Part shown: positions 25,501-31,440 of the stretch, in pieces
Position numbering within the stretch: position 1 is the first letter of the stretch
Layout of the letters: the number at the start of each line of letters is the position of its first letter
Assembly: GCA_964628385.1 (NCBI GenBank)
Contig: CAZVOD010000051.1
Coordinates: 1 to 31,440, forward strand
Direction: 5' to 3'
DNA: 31,440 nt
DNA from: JANQPA01 sp964628385
GTDB taxonomy: Bacteria; Bacteroidota; Bacteroidia; Chitinophagales; Saprospiraceae
Translations under genes and position numbers: made by a program
Notes under the pieces: model-generated
The model's database searches: none
Told to the model about the DNA's origin: nothing
What the model saw: only the letters and a program-made list of their open reading frames with translations

Positions 25501-26723
25501 GCAATATTGAGGTTTTGCTCGGGAAGGTTTTCTTTAAAATTACTGGCGTAAAGCTCAAATTGATCGATATTTCTGGCCTCTTTGGAAAGCTGAAAATTAC
25601 CAGGATCCATCAGGCAGTCGTAAAGCAACAATGAGTCTACTTTGACTTCTAATAACTCCCGGTTGATGAAAGGCAGGCTTAAATTGACTCCGGCATTATA
25701 GAAAGCTAGTTTTTCAATATTAATAGTAGGCGCAAGGTTGGAAAGTATGCTATTCAGCGGATTCTCCTGCGATTCAGCCTCAGAAGTGGTTTGTTGCTTT
25801 TGTTTGTAAAAAATTGACGCATCGTTAAGAGCAATCTCTTTGATAGAAAAATTTTCACTAAGGTAAGAATCATAAAATTCTATACCATTAATATTAAGTT
25901 GAGGAATGACAATATCAAAAATATCATTGACGCGATTGATCGCTTTATTACTGCCCACATTTTTATCTACCGGAGCTATAACAATATTATCAAAGCTTAT
26001 CAGGGAATCTCTGGTGGAGAGTCGAAATTGATCAAAAGAAAATTGATGAATACTATCCGGTAGGAAATAAGTTTCTTGATGGACGACTAAATCAATCGTT
26101 CTGGCATTTAGGAAATGGCGCTTCGAACCGGTAGAGTCAACCATAAAATCGGTCAGGTGAAAATCGATATCTTTGATGATAAAACCATCTTTTTCCTGTT
26201 GATCGCCATGATGAAAAGAAAACCTCGCATTTTTGATATCCAGCCGCTCGATCTCAAAGATATCCAGATATTGGCTCATAACTTTGATGATATCAGCCGA
26301 CTCCTGGCTGAGGGTTGTTCCTTTTTCTTTACCAAAATCCCTGATCGATAAGTTGGGGTTGCGAAGAGACACATCAGTAATGACCAGCTCTTTATTTTTT
26401 AGAATAGACCACAAGGATTCGAATTTCAAATCAAAAAACGGCAGGTTGACATCGTACATCTTCTGATCAAAGCTGTCTTTGCTCAAACTATCGGGAAAAA
26501 TATGAAGCTTCTTTATGTAGAGCTCATTATTAAACAGCGAAATACTTATTTTTCCATAATCTAACAAATAGGGGGGAGGCAACTGACCCTGAAGCAATTC
26601 ATCGATTTTCTCAGTAGCATATTTCTCTGCTGTATCGCGAACTGTGATCACTCCCAAAATCATAGCCAGGATAGAAAGTGCTATGATAAAAATTACCAAC
26701 CTTCTTGTAGCATTCTCCTTCAT
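22551..26723 (-). CDS. Giant AsmA-like anchored protein
   Basis: 1390 residues. An N-terminal transmembrane helix (about 8-28, LVIFIIALSILAMILGVITV) puts the rest in the periplasm. The body is a long series of short amphipathic beta-strands with repeating phrases such as FDIVIPQLNINGIEFYDSYL, INIEKLAFYNAGVNL, LYLSNLEIKPNY and IRKITVSGFDASIYR. The C-terminal part (about 1230-1330; ATITFDRLDGTLA, NARVNFSMNDSLNSFKMKGS, GMNRSIDFEVS) is the AsmA-like C-terminal type. This suggests a repeating beta-groove lipid-transfer protein of the AsmA/TamB superfamily, by architecture rather than a clear motif. It ends with a basic helical tail (KNRKRDKR). It is convergent with the amylase fragment, 29 nt away, and appears complete. 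Confidence 0.85.
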   Translation of the reverse strand: MKENATRRLVIFIIALSILAMILGVITVRDTAEKYATEKIDELLQGQLPPPYLLDYGKISISLFNNELYIKKLHIFPDSLSKDSFDQKMYDVNLPFFDLKFESLWSILKNKELVITDVSLRNPNLSIRDFGKEKGTTLSQESADIIKVMSQYLDIFEIERLDIKNARFSFHHGDQQEKDGFIIKDIDFHLTDFMVDSTGSKRHFLNARTIDLVVHQETYFLPDSIHQFSFDQFRLSTRDSLISFDNIVIAPVDKNVGSNKAINRVNDIFDIVIPQLNINGIEFYDSYLSENFSIKEIALNDASIFYKQKQQTTSEAESQENPLNSILSNLAPTINIEKLAFYNAGVNLSLPFINRELLEVKVDSLLLYDCLMDPGNFQLSKEARNIDQFELYASNFKENLPEQNLNIAFDRAKLNSRNKTLYLSNLEIKPNYSNSAATQVSQKVAGIQILGLDYFEVWFDQVINLYRVNLKSPETIVELSQSQQDTLTNPDTLGIQSIHQLFNGLLYQQLNLAFLNISNGAFTIPGNLNIGRYDLNCRGLKLNKWIKNWKELTDSLNLTLNDIEHKNKDGKINIKAIQTDGSAYRFSNAKVDLNLPALRTKLRFKQLRVDSTDLDSLIAQKYQCNTLTLEGLRFDGHLNKISQTPEGSQKEIPIPFRAHHFELIDAQVQVETANKQKITAGRIDAILQLDSLTELHTLLLDNFKSNAPQQPFELHLDRLQKLEQEYSFKLSNIMLFPKDSNRENYLMLNIPDLFVKQWDKKRWANDQQLHFEALELTKPILTLEQVKKISQPKHRQVELPDLSIDSIRFFKGVFLGTWLGPDDSTVVRLPEYELCAAGVNTSNFNGDLFDMDQLYQAFQLHNNQPLEIDHPAFKAEVQNVNLELPGGNLALEMINFEEKNPSRDHNSSIQKIELKGWKKKDWFTDRSLTADSLMVGPAKTAISFPEQDGLSSDTSNFSFTEPIETGLSSLTLDYLRLEKTDLNLYNEDSFLLKGITLEANQLELDSTVLLPHLDDYYGKLNFGMDQFRTKIGRFKEYQISNSLNYLSDEQTLTFGNVRLAPQYSKEEYTQLLEFQADYFDATIPGICFHEVKPKDFFQPIIALRKITVSGFDASIYRSQHIPHPEQPIALVQDQIRQIPYPFELDTLVLTGDIHFSILPENVSEKATITFDRLDGTLACISNQAALRSTPMVLDAEGYMFEETPINARVNFSMNDSLNSFKMKGSVGQMNIPVMNNILTPTARIFIKSGMNRSIDFEVSANDDVAIGDMFFRYNKLKFRIVNKDDYTQTNLGNSILSFWANRLVKSNNPSFLRKRMGIIYYERNKNRAIFNYWSRALLSGVISSVGVKNNKKKLRKMGIEKLEAADYQEIFEDGFRVKDKLGKNRKRDKR

Positions 26724-26983
26724 CAGTTTAAAAATAGAAATAATTTATTATCATAACGAACACTTATTCAAGAAGTGGATTTGAACAGTATGTTTTGAAA
26801 AAACAATTGTGGTTAAATGAAAGTTGGGTGACATTTGGAATAGGCGAGCACAACCTCGGGAGAGTTGACAAATAGATTTAATGCATTTCAGCTTCTGAAT
26901 AATGCGAAAAGAAGAAGCTGCAGAACTCCTCCCTGACAGGTGATAGGATAAAAAAAGGAGATATTTGTTGGGGAAAATTGGGT

Positions 26984-27036
26984 AGCAGGCCTACAGCTGA
27001 TAGCTTGAAATGATTCGATAGTATTGCAGGCCTGCT
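26984..27036 (-). terminator. Hairpin downstream of the NTF2-like gene
   Basis: AGCAGGCCT (26984-26992) is exactly inverted at 27028-27036, 28 nt beyond the stop of the minus-strand NTF2-like gene. On that strand the stem is followed by a weak T-rich run. It is the only structure I see in the 340-bp stretch 26724-27063. Confidence 0.45.
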
Positions 27037-27063
27037 TCTGGTTTTGCAAGTCGTCAATTCACT

Positions 27064-27417
27064 CTAGTGGAAAAACTGCTCTTTAATTATTTTTCCATCT
27101 TTTACTTCGTAAATACAGATTTCTTCCATAGTAATTCGTTGGCCATCTTTCTGGGTCAAATCCACTCCCATAGTCAGGGCAATAAAGTCACCGGCAATGA
27201 GTGGATCTGAAACCGTACTGCCATGAAATTCCTGGATATTTTCCATCCATTTTTTACTTTTTTCCAGTAAGGCTTCTCTTCCAACTGTATCGGGAACGTT
27301 CCACTTAGCTGGTTCCACTGCTACAGCATTTTCTGAAAATAATTCAACGTAAGCCTGATCACTTTGGCCTGTACGGCATAATTCCACAAGCTTGTTGGCA
27401 ATTTCCTGAGTTGTCAT
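27064..27417 (-). CDS. NTF2-like / SnoaL-fold protein
   Basis: 117 residues, the usual size of a single SnoaL/NTF2-like domain. It begins with helix MTTQEIANKLVELCRTGQSD, then AYVELFSENAVAVEPA, a helix REALLEKSKKWMEN, and the strand series HGSTVSDPLIAGDFIALTMG, ITMEEICIYEVKDGKIIKEQ and FFH, which is characteristic of the fold. Members are enzymes, binding proteins or unknown; no catalytic residue set is evident, so no reaction is assigned. It is a soluble cytoplasmic protein transcribed alone, divergent from the peroxiredoxin. Confidence 0.88.
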   Translation of the reverse strand: MTTQEIANKLVELCRTGQSDQAYVELFSENAVAVEPAKWNVPDTVGREALLEKSKKWMENIQEFHGSTVSDPLIAGDFIALTMGVDLTQKDGQRITMEEICIYEVKDGKIIKEQFFH

Positions 27418-27717
27418 TTGAATAGAGTTGTTTGATGGTTAAAGGTAAAAGTGTCAATTCAATGTCAAAAATAAACAAATAATTTTATAAAATCCAGTGT
27501 TGGCCACTAATTTAAAACAATTAATTTTATTTAATTTGTATTTTAATCCCTGCGCAACAAGTCTTCTAATTTTGCTGTAAAAAATCTCCGAAATAAAAAC
27601 TATCTTTTGACTAGTAACCTTTTGATGGTAGACTGTTATGCGGCTTAAGGCCCTGGGAAATCAGAGCAATTTTCAGAAAAGCTCTAAAATATATTAACCA
27701 ACTAAATTAATATTCCA
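27418..27717. other. Divergent intergenic region, no feature recognised
   Basis: 300 AT-rich bases between the divergent NTF2-like and peroxiredoxin genes. It must hold both promoters, but I find no exact TAnnTTTG box, strong hairpin or small gene. Confidence 0.6.
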
Positions 27718-28353
27718 ATGACTATTAGACTAGGTGATACTGCACCGGATTTTACGGCACAAACAACTCATGGAGAAATTAAATTTCACGAATGGCTGGG
27801 AGACAGCTGGGGCTTATTTTTTTCTCATCCAGCAGATTTTACGCCCGTTTGTACTACTGAATTGGGTAAGACAGCTTCTTTGATGGAGGAATTCAAGAAG
27901 AGAAATGTAAAGGCGATCGCACTTAGTGTTGATCCGCTGGCTGATCATCAAACCTGGATTAAGGATATTGAGGAGACGCAAAATGTGGAAATGAACTTTC
28001 CGATTATTGCAGATGAAGACAAGTCAATCGCTGAAAAGTACGACATGATTCATCCCAACGAAACGGCCAAGTTCACGGTAAGAACAGTATTTGTAATTGA
28101 CCCCAACAAGAAGGTCAAGTTAACTTTAACGTACCCACCGTCAACTGGTCGTAACTTTGGCGAAATTTTACGCGTGATTGATTCGCTTCAATTGACAGCT
28201 TACCATAAGGTAGCTACTCCTGCTGACTGGGTAGACGGGGAAGACTGCGTGGTTTTGCCATCCGTAACGAACGAAGAACTGGCGGAGCAATTCCCAAAAG
28301 GAGTGAACGAAATAAAGCCCTACTTGAGAATGACGCCACAACCTAATAAGTAG
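27718..28353 (+). CDS. 1-Cys peroxiredoxin (Prx6 family)
   Basis: 211 residues. The active site reads SHPADFTPVCTTELG (36-50) with peroxidatic C45 and T42; R122 (TVRTVFVIDP) is the conserved active-site arginine. The Prx6-type C-terminal extension is present: LTYPPSTGRNFGEILRVIDS, LQLT, and a WVDGEDCVVLPSV loop, ending GVNEIKPYLRMTPQP. It reduces hydrogen peroxide and organic hydroperoxides in the cytoplasm. C177 is the only other cysteine and sits where Prx6 proteins usually have a non-Cys residue; it could act as an unusual resolving Cys but the family normally uses an external thiol. Confidence 0.95.
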   Translation: MTIRLGDTAPDFTAQTTHGEIKFHEWLGDSWGLFFSHPADFTPVCTTELGKTASLMEEFKKRNVKAIALSVDPLADHQTWIKDIEETQNVEMNFPIIADEDKSIAEKYDMIHPNETAKFTVRTVFVIDPNKKVKLTLTYPPSTGRNFGEILRVIDSLQLTAYHKVATPADWVDGEDCVVLPSVTNEELAEQFPKGVNEIKPYLRMTPQPNK

Positions 28354-28366
28354 GTAATCAGACAGC

Positions 28367-28410
28367 GATCAGCCGAGGCCTTACTCAAAATTTGAGATTA
28401 TTGGCTGATC
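28367..28410. terminator. Bidirectional terminator between peroxiredoxin and ung
   Basis: GATCAGCC (28367-28374) is exactly inverted at 28403-28410, followed on the plus strand by a T-rich tail. It lies in the 71-bp gap between the convergent peroxiredoxin and ung genes and can serve both. Confidence 0.7.
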
Positions 28411-28424
28411 GTTTGTTTTGTCTG

Positions 28425-29099
28425 TTAGGTTAAATTCCAGTCGATCGGCTCCAAGCTTTTATCTTCAAGGTATTGATTAGCTTTTGAAAAATGTTTTGAA
28501 CCCCGATAGGCATCCTTGGCCAGGGGAGAAGGGTGAGCGGCTTCCAGGATCAGATGTTTAAAAGGATCGATCAAGGCGCCTTTCTTTTTGGCAAAATTTC
28601 CCCATAGCATGAATACCAGATTTTCCCTTTCTTCAGAAAGCTTCCGGATAACGGCATCTGTAAATTGTTGCCAGCCAATCTTTTGATGAGCGCCAGCCTT
28701 ACTGCGCTCTACAGTGAGAATGGCATTGAGGAGAAAGACCCCCTGTTCGGCCCAGTAGGTAAGGTCTCCGTGTTTGGCAATAGGCACGCCTAGGTCAGTA
28801 TTCAACTCTTTGTATATATTTTGGAGCGATGGAGGCACTTTTACATTTTTAGGAACAGAGAAAGAAAGGCCCATGGCTTCTCCCGGTCGATGATAGGGAT
28901 CCTGTCCTAGGATTACCACCTTTACCTTATCAAAAGGAGTCGTATTAAAAGCATTGAAAATCAGTGACCCGGGAGGATAGATGCTCTTACCCTCTTCTTT
29001 GGCTTTTTTTAAAAAGCTGGCGATTCCCTGAAAATAAGGTTGTACAAATTCATTCTTCAGTACAGCCTTCCAGCTTTCTTCAATTTTGACATTACTCAT
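28425..29099 (-). CDS. ung: Uracil-DNA glycosylase, family 1
   Basis: 224 residues, normal length. All family motifs are present: VVILGQDPYHRPGEAMGLSF (61-80) with general base D67, PPSLQNIYKEL (89-99), GVFLLNAILTVERSKAGAH (120-138) with N125, FMLWGNFAKKK (163-173), and HPSPLAKD (189-196) with the leucine loop. It removes uracil from DNA to start base-excision repair. It is transcribed alone and diverges from the tRNA-Arg gene, with 240 bp between the two starts. Confidence 0.97.
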   Translation of the reverse strand: MSNVKIEESWKAVLKNEFVQPYFQGIASFLKKAKEEGKSIYPPGSLIFNAFNTTPFDKVKVVILGQDPYHRPGEAMGLSFSVPKNVKVPPSLQNIYKELNTDLGVPIAKHGDLTYWAEQGVFLLNAILTVERSKAGAHQKIGWQQFTDAVIRKLSEERENLVFMLWGNFAKKKGALIDPFKHLILEAAHPSPLAKDAYRGSKHFSKANQYLEDKSLEPIDWNLT

Positions 29100-29270
29100 T
29101 AATCGATTGGTTGTTTTTCCAACATTAAAAGAGATTTGAGAGGAAATGTTTACGGAGATCGGCCCTGTGTGCAGAATACCTTGTATGAAATGACTGAAGA
29201 AAATACTTCAGCTTTTTTATTCCCGTAGTTCCTGCTTCGAAAACAAAAAAGCGATTTTCTTTTTGGGCGC

Positions 29271-29301
29271 TTGCTGAGACGAATCAAAAGTACTATATTT
29301 G
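29271..29301 (+). promoter_or_regulatory. Promoter of the tRNA-Arg gene
   Basis: TTG (29271-29273) and TATATTTG (29294-29301) are separated by 20 nt, an exact match to the Bacteroidota -33 TTG and -7 TAnnTTTG boxes. Transcription would start near 29308, about 30 nt before the tRNA 5' end. Confidence 0.65.
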
Positions 29302-29339
29302 CATCGCTTTTGAAGAAAAGCTGTGTAAATTGAATTATT

Positions 29340-29693
29340 GGTCCCGTAGCTCAGCTGGATAGAGCAACTGACTTTAAGCTATTCCGCCTTTGGGCGGAAT
29401 CAAATTAGGAGCCTCTGTGCTGGAAACGTAACACACAGAGTGGATGTCACTATATCGGGGAACCCTTCTTTCACCAAGAGTGAAAATGGCAATCCCGAGG
29501 AAAGCGATGACTTGCTGAATGTTTTAAACAAAAAAGGTAGGCAAAGAGCGATCCGTAGAGACTATACGTGGCACGCCTGAAACGGCGAAGAGATAGTCCA
29601 GACCACAAATACCAATATTTTTCATTGGTAGCAGTGAAAACTGTAGAGGGTATGCTAATCAGTAGGTCCCAGGTTCGAATCCTGGCGGGATCA
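29340..29693 (+). tRNA. tRNA-Arg(UCU), interrupted by a group I intron
   Basis: Exons 29340-29374 and 29655-29693 join to a 74-nt tRNA without encoded CCA. The acceptor GGTCCCG (29340-29346) pairs with CGGGATC (29686-29692), one G-U pair, discriminator A29693. The D arm is GCTC/GAGC with a nine-base AGCTGGATA loop, whose A20 suits arginine identity. The anticodon stem is ACTGA/TCAGT, variable loop AGGTC, T arm CCAGG-TTCGAAT-CCTGG. The spliced anticodon loop is CTTCTAA, giving UCU. The intron sits between U34 and C35, inside the anticodon, so the gene is useless without splicing. Unspliced, the loop would read CTTTAAG and mislead a simple scan. Confidence 0.93.
29375..29654 (+). ncRNA. Group I self-splicing intron, 280 nt, in the tRNA-Arg anticodon
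   Basis: The internal guide UUAGGAG (29405-29411) pairs GAG with the 5' exon end CUU (P1, with the expected U-G at the splice site) and UUAG with the 3' exon start CUAA (P10). A hairpin at 29381-29400 caps the P1 region. P2 is CTCTGTG/CACAGAG (29413-29419/29434-29440). P3 is TGTCAC/GTGGCA (29445-29450/29568-29573). P4 is TCGGG/CCCGA (29455-29459/29494-29498), P5 TTTCAC/GTGAAA (29469-29474/29480-29485), P7 GACTAT/ATAGTC (29560-29565/29593-29598), P8 CGCC/GGCG (29574-29577/29584-29587), P9 ACCAAT/ATTGGT (29611-29616/29624-29629). The intron ends with the terminal G at 29654. GGCAATCCCGAGGAAAGC (29488-29505) resembles tRNA introns of cyanobacteria and Azoarcus (IC3-like). It is too small for a homing endonuclease. 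Confidence 0.93.
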
Positions 29694-29717
29694 CTTTTAA
29701 CAACAAATGTTTTAATT

Positions 29718-29748
29718 AAAAAAGCCCTTGACTTTCAGGGGCTTTTTT
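29718..29748 (+). terminator. Intrinsic terminator after tRNA-Arg
   Basis: AAAAAAGCCCTTGA (29718-29731) pairs with TCAGGGGCTTTTTT (29735-29748) with one T-G pair and a 3-nt loop; the T run is part of the 3' arm. It lies 25 nt after the tRNA end. Confidence 0.9.
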
Positions 29749-29871
29749 GCTTTCCAATCAGGCCTATTAGGCTTCCATGTCTCAACTTTTTGTGTTATAT
29801 TTGAACACAGTTGCACATAGATGGCAGCTTTTGAAAAAATTCTTCTAAAATTCTTCTGAAATATTTTTGAG

Positions 29872-29931
29872 TTTCTAAAATTTTAGAAAGTTCGTTTCTG
29901 GTCTTTTTTTAACTGTTCACCCTGGTGAACA
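29872..29931. promoter_or_regulatory. Two palindromes upstream of the integrase
   Basis: TTTCTAAAATTTTAGAAA (29872-29889) is a perfect 18-bp palindrome. TGTTCACC and GGTGAACA (29914-29921/29924-29931) form a perfect 8-bp-arm palindrome with a two-base centre, 17 nt before the ATG at 29949. A short direct repeat AATTCTTCT lies just upstream (about 29838-29858). They may be operators of a repressor or recombinase binding sites; nothing in the window identifies the binder. Confidence 0.4.
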
Positions 29932-29948
29932 CGCTAGACCTTACGGCT

Positions 29949-31118
29949 ATGACCGTAAAAGCCATTCTCTGGACCCACTATCAAAAAAAAGATGGTACCC
30001 ACGATGTAAAAATTTATGCCCTGAATGAGGGTAAGAAAAAGTATTATTCCACCGGAATCTGTGTCCGACCAGAACAGTGGGATGAACAGCGCGAGCGCGT
30101 CAAGGGACTTCCGGCTTTTCTCAATCAAACCTTCAATAATCGGATCCAGGAAACCAAAATGAAATTCCAGTCGCTATTGATGCAGGGCGTACCGGCAGAT
30201 CGACTGGATATCAAAGCTCCTAGCCACAGCTTGCTCAAATTCACAGCACAATTCATTCAGGAAATCAAGGATAATAAGCATGATATCAAAGCCCGATCCG
30301 GGAAGAACTACCAGTCTATGCTCACGCGCCTGGAACAATACTGCGAACACCGCTTACTAAAGGACCTGAATTTTGAAGATATCACCATGGACTTCTATTA
30401 CGATTATCGTAGCTTTCTGGAAGAAACCCAGGGGAAGCGCAATGCCTTTGGTAATCACATCAAAGTACTCAAGCGAGTAATGCGTACGGCATTGGAGCGG
30501 GAACTACATAATAATAGGACCTTCGATGAGCCCTCCTTCAAGGCGACAAAACAAAAACCAGGGGGTAAAATTTACCTTACCAAAGCGGAAATCCAGTCAA
30601 TCGAAGAATTAGGTCTCAGCAGCATGCCCCACCTCGATCGGGAGCGAGATCGCTTCCTGATCTCTTATTACTTCTTGATGCGCTGGGAAGATAGCACCCG
30701 TATTAACCGAGAAATGATCCGAGGTGACTTTAAGTACTTTTCCTACCAACACGGGAAAACGGAGATCGAATGTACTTTACCTATTTCCCCCTCGGCGAAA
30801 GCCTTACTCCAAAAACGAGACTTCAAGTTCAAAGGCGATGCCATCCAGAAGGCCAATACTAAAATCAAAACGATTGGCTCTCTGGCCGGGATCAATACCG
30901 TCATTACTCTCGGAGCAGTTACCGCACCAAAATTTAAGTTTATTACTTCTCATACCGCCCGTAGATCGGCGGCGACCCAGCTTATGCTGGAGGGCGTTCC
31001 CCTGGGCGACATCATGAAGCTCGGCGGCTGGAAAAAACTACAGACCCTACAGCGTTATCTGCGTGCTTCGGGCGTCGATGTAGCCAGAGTCGCGGAGGGG
31101 TATGATTTTTTTAAGTAA
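29949..31118 (+). CDS. Tyrosine recombinase/integrase, Bacteroidota mobile-element type
   Basis: 389 residues from ATG 29949 (MTVKAILWTHYQKKDGTHDV); a GTG at 29925 lies in a palindrome and is less likely. The N-terminal arm-type DNA-binding domain (about 1-90) is followed by a SAM-like core-binding domain (about 95-205, LLKFTAQFIQEIKDN, LNFEDITMDFYYDYRSFLEE). The catalytic domain has R251 (STRINREM), HTARR (H335, R338), LGGW (W361 in place of the usual His) and nucleophile Y370 (LQRYLR). Replacement of His by Trp is common in this superfamily. It lies 255 nt after tRNA-Arg on the same strand, the classical arrangement for an element integrated at a tRNA gene. It should catalyse site-specific integration and excision. 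Confidence 0.93.
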   Translation: MTVKAILWTHYQKKDGTHDVKIYALNEGKKKYYSTGICVRPEQWDEQRERVKGLPAFLNQTFNNRIQETKMKFQSLLMQGVPADRLDIKAPSHSLLKFTAQFIQEIKDNKHDIKARSGKNYQSMLTRLEQYCEHRLLKDLNFEDITMDFYYDYRSFLEETQGKRNAFGNHIKVLKRVMRTALERELHNNRTFDEPSFKATKQKPGGKIYLTKAEIQSIEELGLSSMPHLDRERDRFLISYYFLMRWEDSTRINREMIRGDFKYFSYQHGKTEIECTLPISPSAKALLQKRDFKFKGDAIQKANTKIKTIGSLAGINTVITLGAVTAPKFKFITSHTARRSAATQLMLEGVPLGDIMKLGGWKKLQTLQRYLRASGVDVARVAEGYDFFK

Positions 31119-31210
31119 GTACTCGGATAATAATAACAACTACTTCAATTAGTGAACTTTTAGACAACTTCTTTATCTTAACGACCAGATAAACGAAATA
31201 CACATCTTCT

Positions 31211-31440
31211 ATGCCAGACTTACCGCTAGTATATGAGCACATCATCACGGACCATCTCCGCTATCCTATGGTGAAAGTAGAGCCTGGCACCTTCATTATG
31301 GGATATAATCAATCCGAATACGATTTTGAAAGGCCAGAGCATCTGGTAGAAATCACGCAACCCTTTTATATTGGAAAATATCCGGTAACACAGGCCGTAT
31401 GGAAAACGGTAATGCAAGGACATAATTCATCCAGATTTGC
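31211..31440 (+). CDS. Formylglycine-generating-enzyme (SUMF1/FGE-sulfatase) fold protein, partial
   Basis: The first 76 residues are visible before the window ends. MPDLPLVYEHIITDHLRYPM leads into MVKVEPGTFIMGYNQSEYDF and ERPEHLVEITQPFYIGKYPV followed by TQAVWKTVM, the start of the FGE-sulfatase fold (V.GGTF.MG, E.P.H.V....F.I...PVT...W). There is no signal peptide, so it is cytoplasmic. True formylglycine-generating enzymes need cysteines near the C-terminus, which cannot be seen. The fold is also used in many proteins of unknown function, including C-type-lectin-like variable proteins. Position 92 nt after the integrase suggests it is cargo of the element. Confidence 0.85.
   Translation, partial: MPDLPLVYEHIITDHLRYPMVKVEPGTFIMGYNQSEYDFERPEHLVEITQPFYIGKYPVTQAVWKTVMQGHNSSRF

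Noticed and set aside
22860..26466. Several plus-strand frames of 60-125 codons
   Set aside because: All are antisense shadows of the continuous 1390-codon AsmA-like gene.
29375..29654. Homing endonuclease or group II intron
   Set aside because: There is no coding frame of endonuclease size, no group II domain V, and all pairings fit group I.
29340..29693. Reading the locus as a tRNA with anticodon loop CTTTAAG (Lys- or Leu-like), or as a broken tRNA
   Set aside because: The bases after CTT belong to the intron; joining exons at 29374/29655 gives a perfect 74-nt tRNA with loop CTTCTAA, and the variable loop is too short for tRNA-Leu.
29568..29804. 78-codon plus-strand reading frame across the intron 3' end, the tRNA 3' half and the terminator
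   Set aside because: It overlaps intron P7-P9, the tRNA exon and a terminator, and its composition is not protein-like.

Overview
The window looks like a chromosomal scaffold from a Bacteroidota bacterium, most likely Saprospiria or a neighbouring Cytophagia-like group. The evidence is a secreted protein with a gliding-motility/type IX secretion (CHU_C) C-terminal domain, relaxed Bacteroidota lipoprotein signals, the near absence of Shine-Dalgarno sites, promoters of the TTG-N20-TAnnTTTG type, and Na+-coupled transporters that suggest a marine or saline habitat. Species cannot be named from the sequence. Two runs of exactly 100 N (10902-11001 and 12151-12250) are assembly gaps.

Left region (1-7050). 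An orphan response regulator with a PP2C-type phosphatase output comes first. A seven-gene, same-strand cluster follows: YbjN-like protein, PspA/IM30, DUF4178, a Tyr/Ser/Arg-rich anchored protein, a duplicated DUF350 membrane protein, a membrane-embedded spermidine-synthase-like aminopropyltransferase, and SpeD (S-adenosylmethionine decarboxylase). This joins the PspA/DUF350 envelope-stress module to polyamine chemistry. A terminator after pspA and a foldable leader before speD split it into sub-units.

Middle region (7050-20800). This is a mosaic of single genes or pairs: an NSS-family Na+ symporter translationally coupled to a small Ig-like membrane protein, an aldo/keto reductase cut by a gap, an L-type lectin fused to an OmpA-like domain, a secreted YbjN-like protein, a secreted beta-propeller-like protein, lipoprotein MsrA, a vSGLT-like sugar symporter, the CHU_C protein, a dimethylglycine-type methyltransferase (betaine synthesis) and a HEIGH-type metalloprotease. 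Two loci carry copies of an unusual palindromic repeat family built on GACATGTC / ATGTCATTT; one lies against an assembly gap.

Right region (20900-31440). It holds a GH13 cyclomaltodextrinase-like gene truncated after its third catalytic residue, a 1390-residue AsmA-like anchored protein, an NTF2-like protein, a 1-Cys peroxiredoxin and uracil-DNA glycosylase. Next is the most striking feature: a tRNA-Arg(UCU) gene split in its anticodon by a 280-nt group I intron whose P1, P2, P3, P4, P5, P7, P8, P9 and P10 pairings can be read directly. A tyrosine recombinase follows immediately, and a formylglycine-generating-enzyme-fold protein runs off the window. This suggests the edge of an integrative element at the tRNA.
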